A stretch of 12,367 nucleotides of DNA from assembly GCA_036258055.1 (NCBI GenBank), contig DATAEK010000165.1, positions 1 through 12,367 on the forward strand. Reading direction: 5' to 3'. Shown here piece by piece: positions 1 through 5,393 of the stretch (position 1 is its first letter; each line of letters opens with the position of its first letter). Both the position numbers and the translations under genes were made by a program. Under the pieces are notes generated by a model. The model did no database searches. It had not been told where the DNA came from and saw only the letters and a list, made by a program, of their open reading frames with translations. Origin of the DNA: DATAEK01 sp036258055. GTDB taxonomy: Bacteria > Acidobacteriota > Vicinamibacteria > Vicinamibacterales > 2-12-FULL-66-21.

Positions 1-3
1 GTC

Positions 4-75
4 GGGCAGGTCGGGCAGGTCAGGTTAGATGGGTTCCCCACCCGCCCTACGCTGCCCCACCAGCCCTACCTGCCC
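4..75. repeat. GGGCAGGT direct and inverted repeat cluster
   Basis: GGGCAGGT occurs at 4-11 and 13-20 as part of a 9-bp tandem unit (GTCGGGCAG). Its reverse complement ACCTGCCC lies at 68-75, so a long hairpin could form across 4-75. The intervening bases are rich in related CCC-TAC and TGCCCC words. It may be the tail of a degenerate minisatellite or the 3' end signal of a gene left of the window. The right arm abuts the first NrdR-like box. No coding potential was recognised here. Confidence 0.4.
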
Positions 76-88
76 CTATATTGCGGCT
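73..88. promoter_or_regulatory. Putative upstream NrdR box (degenerate)
   Basis: A degenerate match to the NrdR palindrome ACACWATATATWGTGT. The left half, CCCCTATAT, keeps both cytosines and the WATAT core, while the right half is poor. Its centre (80/81) lies 30 bp, about three helical turns, from the centre of the much better box at 103-118. NrdR sites are usually paired and spaced by whole helical turns, which is the main reason for calling it. It also contains TATATT (77-82), which could be a -10 element. Confidence 0.45.
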
Positions 89-102
89 GCCCTAAAATTC
101 AG

Positions 103-118
103 GCACAATATGTAGTGG
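103..118. promoter_or_regulatory. Putative NrdR box (strong)
   Basis: GCACAATATGTAGTGG matches the NrdR consensus ACACWATATATWGTGT at 13 of 16 positions and keeps the CAC...GTG inverted arms around an AATATGTA core. NrdR is the zinc-finger/ATP-cone repressor of bacterial ribonucleotide reductase genes, and the next gene downstream is a class II ribonucleotide reductase. The box ends 8 bp before a TTGACA -35 element. This predicts that nrdJ is repressed by NrdR when dNTPs are plentiful. The nrdR gene itself is not in the window. Confidence 0.7.
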
Positions 119-126
119 ATCTGGGC

Positions 127-155
127 TTGACAACGGCGTAAACAAGCCCCATATT
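127..155 (+). promoter_or_regulatory. Predicted sigma-70-type promoter of nrdJ
   Basis: A perfect -35 TTGACA (127-132) is separated by 17 bp from CATATT (150-155, 4 of 6 matches to TATAAT). Transcription would begin near 162 and leave a leader of about 177 nt before nrdJ. The paired NrdR-like boxes lie just upstream. I looked for a cobalamin riboswitch in the leader and did not recognise its conserved core. TATATT at 77-82 is an alternative -10 with no good -35. Confidence 0.5.
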
Positions 156-338
156 TGTCCGCCAACGCCAACAGACCCGACGGGACTTCCCAGCCCTGCC
201 ATGGCCTGAAAGAAACCCCTGATGCACCCGGAAAAAGGGGCTTCCAGGCTCGTCTGCTGCGCGTTTCCTGTGACAACCGTTGGATCGGGTCGGCTGGCCC
301 TGGGGTGAGGCCGGTGACTCAGCGTTGGGAGGGGGAAG

Positions 339-3128
339 ATGCAAAGAGGCGCTGTGGAGCCTACCAGCCCGCAGACCACGACCCACCCGTCGACACCCGT
401 GTCGGCGTCCGGCCTGGAGTTCGAACGATTCTTCAGCAACGAAAGCATCGATCCGTTCGACGAGATCGATTGGGAAATGCGGTCCGCCGTGATCGGCAAC
501 GAGAAGGGGCAGGTCGTCTTCGAGCAGCGCGACGTCGAGATCCCCCGCTTCTGGTCCCAGCAAGCCACCAACATCGTCGTCTCGAAGTATTTCCGCGGAC
601 AGATCGGAACGCCCGAGCGCGAGACGAGCGTCAAGCAGCTCATCGGCCGTGTCGTCGACACGATCACCGGCTGGGCTCGCGAGCAGAAGTATTTCGCGAG
701 TGAGGATGACCTTCAGGCGTTCAGTGACGACTTGAAGCACCTGCTCGTCTACCAGAAGGCCGCGTTCAACAGCCCGGTGTGGTTCAACGTCGGGTTCGAG
801 AAGCATCCGCAGTGCTCGGCGTGCTTCATCAACTCGGTACAGGACACGATGGAATCGATCCTCGGTCTCGCCAGGACCGAAGGGATGCTGTTCAAGTACG
901 GGTCGGGCACCGGATCGAACCTCTCGAACATCCGGTCCTCGCGCGAGCTGCTTGCCGGCGGCGGAACAGCGTCGGGTCCCGTGTCGTTCATGAAGGGCTT
1001 CGACGCGTTCGCGGGCGTGATCAAGTCGGGCGGCAAGACGCGCCGCGCCGCCAAGATGGTCATCCTCAACGCGGATCACCCCGACGTCGAGGAGTTCATC
1101 AACTGCAAGGTCGCGGAGGAGAAGAAGGCCTGGGCTCTCATCGACGCCGGGTATGACGGGTCGTTCACCGGTCCGGCCTACGCATCGGTGTTCTTCCAGA
1201 ACTCGAACAACAGCGTGCGCGTGACCGACGAGTTCATGCGCGCGGTGATGGACGATCGCGAGTGGCAGACGCACTCGGTGACGACCGGCGAGGTCATGGA
1301 CACCTACAAGGCGCGCGAGCTGATGCGGCAGATCGCCGAAGCGACGCACATCTGCGGCGATCCCGGCCTGCAGTTCGATACGACCGTCAACGACTGGCAC
1401 ACTTGCCCGGAGACGGCGCGGATCAACGCGTCCAACCCCTGCTCCGAGTACATGTTCCTCGACGACTCGGCCTGCAACCTGGCGTCGATCAACCTGATGA
1501 AGTTCGTGTATCCGGCCGACGATGCGAAGGCCGGCGAGTTCGATCACGCCGCCTTCGACGCGGCGTGCCGCGTGCTGATCACGGCGCAGGAGATCCTGGT
1601 CGACAACTCGAGCTATCCGACCAAGGCCATCGAAAAGAACAGCCACGAGTACCGTCCGCTCGGCCTCGGCTACGCGAACCTCGGGGCGCTGCTCATGTCG
1701 CGCGGACTGCCGTACGACAGCGACGCCGGCCGCGACTACTCGGCCGCGATCACGGCGGTCATGCACGGCGCCGCCTACGCGCAGTCAGCGAAGATTGCCC
1801 GCGACCATGGCGGCCCGTTCGCAGGCTACGAGAAGAACCGGGAGCCGTTCCTCCGGGTGATGCGGAAGCACCGCGCGGCGCTCAAGGACATCGACCGCAC
1901 GCACGTGCCCAAGGATCTCTTCGACGCGGCGAAGGCCGTGTGGGACGAGGTCATCGAGATGGGCGAGCAGTACGGCTTCCGCAACGCGCAGGCCACGGTG
2001 CTCGCGCCGACGGGCACGATCGGCTTCATGATGGACTGCGACACGACCGGCGTGGAGCCGGACATCGCGCTCGTGAAGTACAAGAAGCTCGTTGGCGGCG
2101 GGCTCATGAAGATCGTCAACACCACCGTGCCGATGGCGCTGGCCAAGCTCGGATACACCGCGCAGCAGGTCAAGGAGATCATCGAGTACATCGACGAGAA
2201 CGAGACGATCGAAGGCGCGCCGCACATCAAGGACGGGCATCTGCCGGTCTTCGACTGCGCGTTCAAGCCGGCGCGTGGCGTGCGGTCGATCCACTACATG
2301 GGCCACATCAAGATGGTGGGCGCCGTGCAGCCGTTCATCTCCGGTGCGATCTCGAAGACGGTGAACGTGCCGAAGGACGCGACCGTCGAGGAGATCCAGC
2401 AGGCCTACATCGACTCGTGGCGGCTGGGCACGAAAGCCGTGTCGATCTACCGCGATGGCAGCAAGCGGACGCAGCCGCTCAACACCTCGCGCGACAAGGA
2501 GAAGACGGCGGTTGCCGCCGCCGATTCGGGTCCGCGGCGGCGCAAGCTGCCGGACGAGCGCGCGGCGATCACGCACAAGTTCGACATCGCCGGACACGAA
2601 GGCTACGTCACGGTCGGTCTGTTCGAGGATGGGCAGCCTGGAGAGATCTTCCTGGTGATGGCGAAGGAGGGCTCGACCATCTCGGGCTTTGCCGACGCGT
2701 TCGCCCAGGCGATCAGCTACGCGCTCCAGTACGGCGTGCCGCTGCAGGACCTCGTCGACAAGTTCAGCCACGTCCGCTTCGAGCCGTCCGGGATGACGAA
2801 GAATCCGGACGTGCGCTTCGCGAAGTCGATCGTGGATTACATCTTCCGCTGGATGGCGACGAAGTTCCTGTCAACTGACGCGCAATACCGGGTCGGCGTC
2901 AACAACCGCGAGGAGCTGGTGACGACGCCCGAGCAGCTGCCGCTCGACGTCGCCGCGGCCGCCGGCGCGTCGCCAACCGCCGCGATTGTGTCCAAGGCCA
3001 CCTCGTCGTTTGCGGCGATCCAGAACCAGGAGGATGCGCCGCCGTGCTCGACGTGCGGATCGATCATGGTGCGCAGCGGGTCCTGCTACAAGTGCTCGAA
3101 CTGCGGGACGACCAGCGGATGCGCGTAA
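339..3128 (+). CDS. nrdJ: Vitamin B12-dependent (class II) ribonucleotide reductase
   Basis: This 929-residue enzyme reduces ribonucleotides to deoxyribonucleotides in the cytoplasm, using adenosylcobalamin to generate the thiyl radical. Visible motifs are CSACF (159-163, redox cysteine region), the active-site NPCSE (366-370) with C368 as thiyl candidate between N366 and E370, partner C379 in SACNL, and PTGTIGF (557-563). A TSCPD-type domain spans about 735-845. The C-terminus carries a zinc-ribbon-like array (C903, C906, C916, C919, C922, C928), probably serving redox relay. The length is typical of the long NrdJ form. The ATG at 339 is supported by GGAGG at 328-332 with a 6-nt spacer. The gene is monocistronic, with NrdR-like boxes upstream and a terminator downstream. 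All key residues are present and I see no frameshift. Confidence 0.97.
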   Translation: MQRGAVEPTSPQTTTHPSTPVSASGLEFERFFSNESIDPFDEIDWEMRSAVIGNEKGQVVFEQRDVEIPRFWSQQATNIVVSKYFRGQIGTPERETSVKQLIGRVVDTITGWAREQKYFASEDDLQAFSDDLKHLLVYQKAAFNSPVWFNVGFEKHPQCSACFINSVQDTMESILGLARTEGMLFKYGSGTGSNLSNIRSSRELLAGGGTASGPVSFMKGFDAFAGVIKSGGKTRRAAKMVILNADHPDVEEFINCKVAEEKKAWALIDAGYDGSFTGPAYASVFFQNSNNSVRVTDEFMRAVMDDREWQTHSVTTGEVMDTYKARELMRQIAEATHICGDPGLQFDTTVNDWHTCPETARINASNPCSEYMFLDDSACNLASINLMKFVYPADDAKAGEFDHAAFDAACRVLITAQEILVDNSSYPTKAIEKNSHEYRPLGLGYANLGALLMSRGLPYDSDAGRDYSAAITAVMHGAAYAQSAKIARDHGGPFAGYEKNREPFLRVMRKHRAALKDIDRTHVPKDLFDAAKAVWDEVIEMGEQYGFRNAQATVLAPTGTIGFMMDCDTTGVEPDIALVKYKKLVGGGLMKIVNTTVPMALAKLGYTAQQVKEIIEYIDENETIEGAPHIKDGHLPVFDCAFKPARGVRSIHYMGHIKMVGAVQPFISGAISKTVNVPKDATVEEIQQAYIDSWRLGTKAVSIYRDGSKRTQPLNTSRDKEKTAVAAADSGPRRRKLPDERAAITHKFDIAGHEGYVTVGLFEDGQPGEIFLVMAKEGSTISGFADAFAQAISYALQYGVPLQDLVDKFSHVRFEPSGMTKNPDVRFAKSIVDYIFRWMATKFLSTDAQYRVGVNNREELVTTPEQLPLDVAAAAGASPTAAIVSKATSSFAAIQNQEDAPPCSTCGSIMVRSGSCYKCSNCGTTSGCA

Positions 3129-3150
3129 TCGCCTGGGGTCATCGAATCCG

Positions 3151-3204
3151 GTAGCGTCCGGCTTCAGCCGGACCAACGTCTGTGGCGTCTGGCTTCAGCC
3201 AGAC
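3151..3204. repeat. Two tandem REP-like hairpins with a compensatory pair
   Basis: Two 23-nt units of the form GTRGCGTCYGGCTTCAGCCRGAC start at 3151 and 3182, 31 nt apart. Each holds a perfect 7-bp stem with a TTCA loop: GTCCGGC/GCCGGAC (3156-3173) and GTCTGGC/GCCAGAC (3187-3204). The fourth base pair is C:G in one and T:A in the other, so pairing is conserved while sequence changes. Similar palindromes are, as I recall, scattered widely between genes in Acidobacteriota. The role is unknown; 3' mRNA protection or a REP family are both possible. Confidence 0.75.
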
Positions 3205-3208
3205 ATCG

Positions 3209-3237
3209 AGGGCCGGCGCAAGCCGGCCCTTTTCTTT
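3209..3237 (+). terminator. Rho-independent terminator after nrdJ
   Basis: A 9-bp GC-rich stem, AGGGCCGGC / GCCGGCCCT, closes a GCAA (GNRA) loop at 3218-3221 and is followed by a T-rich tract, TTTTCTTT (3230-3237). It lies 81 nt past the nrdJ stop codon and after the two tandem hairpins. No competing gene on the minus strand would use it. Confidence 0.85.
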
Positions 3238-3548
3238 CAATCGCGCCGCGATAGATCTAACGAGCGCTTGGCTGCGACCTTCCGCCGCGGGATCGCGACT
3301 AATTCGCCGACCCGTCGGTCCCACGGTCCATCCGGTTGATTGGCGGCGACGTCGAAGCCGTCGGCGGCCGATGACCAATCTGTGTCGACACCTGCCACGT
3401 TTGTTACGGCTCCGGTCTCACGTCACCACGAGGCGACTGTATCTGCGGCACCCACGGGAGTTGTTGAGACAGCCAGGTGCAGATGGCTGGCAGCCCGTTT
3501 GCGTCTTCAACCGAAGGACCAGCTCGATTCTGGTCGTGGAGGCTCGCC
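3238..3548. other. Intergenic stretch without a recognised gene
   Basis: Between the nrdJ terminator and the next start codon I see no convincing coding sequence. ORFs on both strands run through the hairpins and translate to arginine-rich shadow peptides. No clear promoter could be fixed. The only functional site assigned is the GGAGG ribosome binding site at 3538-3542 for the following gene. Confidence 0.6.
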
Positions 3549-3956
3549 ATGAAACGCATGTTGTTTGCCTTGGCTCTGGTCGTCGCGTCCACGGTTCCGC
3601 TCGCGGCCGATCAGAAGTCGCACGGCCACGGCAACAAGCCCCAGAAGCATGACCAGGTGGCCGACGAGGGGACGCGCGTTGCGGTCAGCGTGCATTTTTC
3701 GACTGGTGAGCAGCGCGTGATTCGCGAGTACTACACGCCACGGTACAAATCGCTGCCTCCGGGTCTGCAGAAGAAGGTCGCCCGCGGAGGCGCGCTTCCG
3801 CCGGGATGGCAGAAGAAGATGCAGCCTTTTCCAGTCGAAGTCGAACGTCGCCTCGAGCCGCTGCCGAGGGGCTACAGCCGCGGCGTCATCGACGGCCACG
3901 CCGTGATCTACAGCACGCAGTCGCACACCGTAATCGACGTCGCCGTCCTGTTCTGA
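3549..3956 (+). CDS. Small exported protein, RcnB/CigR-like
   Basis: The 135-residue product starts with a signal peptide (K2, R3, hydrophobic 4-17, likely cleavage after the alanines at 19-20), so it should act in the periplasm or outside. A short His/Lys-rich stretch follows (HGHG at 25-28). The core has a repeated proline-lysine motif, PPGLQKK (70-76) and PPGWQKK (84-90). It ends with a β-rich tail (RGVIDGHAVIY...VIDVAVLF) of the kind seen in RcnB-like and CigR-like periplasmic proteins. Family assignment is by motif style only, and metal binding is not shown. The ATG at 3549 is chosen over an in-frame start 24 codons upstream because it has GGAGG at 3538-3542 and exposes the signal peptide. 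It appears to be a single-gene unit. Confidence 0.8.
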   Translation: MKRMLFALALVVASTVPLAADQKSHGHGNKPQKHDQVADEGTRVAVSVHFSTGEQRVIREYYTPRYKSLPPGLQKKVARGGALPPGWQKKMQPFPVEVERRLEPLPRGYSRGVIDGHAVIYSTQSHTVIDVAVLF

Positions 3957-3994
3957 CCGCGCACTTCTTCCTATCAGATCGCAGATTCTGCGCA

Positions 3995-4068
3995 TTGTTC
4001 CGGGGGTCAGATCTCGATTCTGATCTGACCCACCGGATTCAGAAAATCTATCTGACCCCCCGGGACAA
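3995..4068. repeat. 74-bp MITE/REP-like element with inverted ends
   Basis: The ends are imperfect inverted repeats: TTGTTCCGGGGGTCAGAT (3995-4012) against the reverse complement of the right end, TTGTCCCGGGGGGTCAGAT. They differ by one substitution and one extra G. Inside, GGGTCAGATC (4004-4013) and GATCTGACCC (4022-4031) form a perfect 10-bp stem with an 8-nt loop. The motif GGGTCAGAT is therefore present three times, once forward and twice inverted. No ORF lies inside. The shape fits a non-autonomous MITE or a RAYT-mobilised REP/BIME, or a bidirectional terminator for the flanking convergent genes. No clean target duplication is visible. Confidence 0.65.
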
Positions 4069-4085
4069 CGGTGGATCTGCACACG

Positions 4086-4379
4086 CTACGGCGGTGCAAT
4101 CGTGAACCCGATGACGCAGATCCCGACGAGGAGTGCCGCGGGCAGCCAGACCACGAGCGCGACGCGACCAGGTGGTACCCTCCGGTGGCGAAGCCGGAGG
4201 CCGAGACCGGCGGCGCCGGTGGTGGAGATGAACGCGAGCAGCCACAGCGTTGTGACGACGACCCCGACCCAGGCGCCGTTCGGATCGTGCCAGCTGTCCA
4301 TGATCCAGCCGAAGACCAGGAGCAGGAACAACGCCATCAAGACGTCGACGACAACGCCGAGAATCACCAAGGCGTTCAT
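4086..4379 (-). CDS. Small hypothetical membrane protein (3 TM)
   Basis: The 97-residue product has three predicted membrane helices, roughly residues 3-26, 36-60 and 72-94. A polar loop with WHDPNG sits after helix 1 and a basic loop (RLRHRR) after helix 2, so positive-inside topology would place that loop in the cytoplasm. I recognise no family and assign no function. The ATG is chosen because it begins directly before the first hydrophobic helix and has GGAGAA about 10 nt upstream. The much longer reading frame upstream is only antisense to the deaminase and VOC genes. It is divergent from the cytosine deaminase across 102 bp and converges on the exported protein gene with the MITE-like element between them. 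Confidence 0.65.
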   Translation of the reverse strand: MNALVILGVVVDVLMALFLLLVFGWIMDSWHDPNGAWVGVVVTTLWLLAFISTTGAAGLGLRLRHRRVPPGRVALVVWLPAALLVGICVIGFTIAPP

Positions 4380-4461
4380 GGTTGGCTGATTCTCCGTCAG
4401 GACCGTGGCGATTGCCAGACGCGATCCGGTGAAATGCAATCGGAGCGGCCGGAATGACAGG

Positions 4462-4467
4462 TACAAT
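4462..4467 (+). promoter_or_regulatory. Predicted -10 element of the cytosine deaminase gene
   Basis: TACAAT matches the -10 consensus at 5 of 6 positions. It begins exactly 20 nt before the GTG start at 4482, so transcription would start only about 8 nt before the codon. No good -35 was found 16-18 bp upstream. No Shine-Dalgarno sequence lies before the start, which fits a leaderless or nearly leaderless mRNA. Confidence 0.4.
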
Positions 4468-4481
4468 GAGCCGCTCCTATA

Positions 4482-4943
4482 GTGGTGAAAGACGCCGATC
4501 GCGAGATTGATCCTTTCCTGCTCGCCGCCATCGCCGAGGCCGAAGCCGGCCTCCGCGAAGGCGGAATTCCCATCGGATCCGTCCTCGTCCACAATGGTCG
4601 AATCCTCGGGCGCGGACACAACCGGCGCGTCCAGCGGGGGAGCGCGATCCTGCACGGCGAGATGGACGCACTCGAGAACGCCGGACGGCAACCCGCGTCC
4701 GTGTACCGTGAGTCCGCGATCTACACGACGCTGTCTCCATGTGCGATGTGCAGCGGCGCCATCCTGCTCTACGGCATCCCCCAGGTGATTGTCGGCGAGA
4801 ACCAGACGTTCATGGGCGAGGAAGATCTCCTGCGCTCGCGCGGAGTCCGCGTCGAGGTGCGGCAGGACCCAACCTGCATCCGGCTGATGACCGAGTTCAT
4901 CCGCGCACATCCCGATCTCTGGAACGAAGATATCGGTGTGTGA
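4482..4943 (+). CDS. Yeast-type cytosine deaminase (FCY1-like)
   Basis: The 153-residue zinc hydrolase is predicted to convert cytosine to uracil and ammonia in pyrimidine salvage. The zinc site is HGE (H58, catalytic E60) and PCAMC (C87, C90). Beyond the general CDA fold, it carries features I know from yeast FCY1: the RGHN motif with N47, GSAILHGE, LEN-GR, TTLSPC, YGIPQVIVGEN, F110 and a C-terminal WNEDIG with W147 and D150, which contact cytosine in FCY1. This makes cytosine a better substrate guess than tRNA adenosine or guanine. It is unrelated in fold to the bacterial CodA amidohydrolase. Start is GTG 4482 or the next GTG at 4485; neither has a Shine-Dalgarno. The VOC gene follows after 6 nt and is likely co-transcribed. 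Confidence 0.9.
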   Translation: MVKDADREIDPFLLAAIAEAEAGLREGGIPIGSVLVHNGRILGRGHNRRVQRGSAILHGEMDALENAGRQPASVYRESAIYTTLSPCAMCSGAILLYGIPQVIVGENQTFMGEEDLLRSRGVRVEVRQDPTCIRLMTEFIRAHPDLWNEDIGV

Positions 4944-4949
4944 TCCCAT

Positions 4950-5339
4950 ATGACGCAGAACCTCGGTGCCATCGCCTTGGTCGTTCGCGACTACGACGAA
5001 GCCATCGCGTTCTACACCCGTGTGCTGGGCTTCGAGCTCGTCGAGGACACGCCGCTGGACGACGTGAAGCGATGGGTGAGGGTGCGCCCTCCGGGATCGC
5101 GCGGGCCGGATCTGCTGCTCGCGCGGGCCGTGACACCCGAGCAATCCACGCGGATCGGCAACCAGACGGGAGGACGGGTGTTCCTGTTCCTGCACACGGA
5201 CGATTTCACCGGCGACGTGGAACGCTACCGCGCACGCGGTGTGCGGTTCGTTCGTGAGCCGAGCCAGGAGCCATACGGCATGGTCGCCGTGTTCGAGGAT
5301 CTGTACGGCAACAAGTGGGATCTGATCGAGCGTGCTTGA
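4950..5339 (+). CDS. VOC/glyoxalase-fold protein
   Basis: The 129-residue protein has two βαβββ modules typical of the vicinal oxygen chelate superfamily: AIALVVRDYDEAIAFYTRVLGF near the N-terminus and HTDDF...DLYGNKWDLIE in the second half. A central GNQTGGRVFLFLHTDD segment is characteristic of a widespread uncharacterised subgroup. Metal ligand positions are only partly kept: a histidine (HTDDF) and the late glutamate (WDLIE) are present, but the usual first histidine is replaced by a small hydrophobic stretch. Classical glyoxalase I activity is therefore doubtful. The ATG lies 6 nt after the deaminase stop and has only a weak ribosome binding site, so translation is probably coupled. The exact reaction is unknown. 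Confidence 0.85.
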   Translation: MTQNLGAIALVVRDYDEAIAFYTRVLGFELVEDTPLDDVKRWVRVRPPGSRGPDLLLARAVTPEQSTRIGNQTGGRVFLFLHTDDFTGDVERYRARGVRFVREPSQEPYGMVAVFEDLYGNKWDLIERA

Positions 5340-5373
5340 CGGCCGGTCGCACCGCACGCTGCGGCCTCTGAAC

Positions 5374-5379
5374 TAGAAT
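5374..5379 (+). promoter_or_regulatory. Predicted -10 element of the oxidoreductase operon
   Basis: TAGAAT (5 of 6 matches to TATAAT) begins exactly 20 nt before the ATG at 5394, the same spacing as TACAAT before the deaminase start. No convincing -35 is visible. No Shine-Dalgarno precedes the start codon, so a leaderless or very short-leader mRNA is likely. Confidence 0.4.
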
Positions 5380-5393
5380 GTACGTAGTCCTTG

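Noticed and set aside
144..160. Third NrdR box around CCCCATATTTGT
   Set aside because: The ATAT core is present about four turns from the strong box, but the arms lack the CAC/GTG inverted pattern; it is better read as the -10 region.
162..338. Cobalamin riboswitch in the nrdJ leader
   Set aside because: I could not find the conserved B12-box or the receptor core motifs; only generic GC-rich pairing is present.
99..1766. Long minus-strand ORF (555 codons) opposite nrdJ
   Set aside because: It is antisense to the conserved nrdJ frame, arginine- and histidine-rich, has no recognisable domain, and arises from high third-position GC.
1262..2878. Long plus-strand ORF (538 codons) inside nrdJ in another frame
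   Set aside because: The translation is an Arg/Gly/Ala-rich shadow without motifs; the nrdJ frame explains the region fully.
3182..3652. Plus-strand ORF of 156 codons before the exported protein
   Set aside because: It begins inside a REP-like hairpin, crosses the terminator and overlaps the better-supported gene with its own ribosome binding site and signal peptide.
3987..4083. Target-site duplication TCTGCGCA / TCTGCACA around the 74-bp element
   Set aside because: The copies match at 7 of 8 bases, but the right copy is 7 bp away from the element end, so it is not a clean duplication.
4086..5357. A 423-codon minus-strand protein
   Set aside because: Only the last 97 codons look like a real membrane protein; the rest is antisense to the deaminase and VOC genes and lacks domains.
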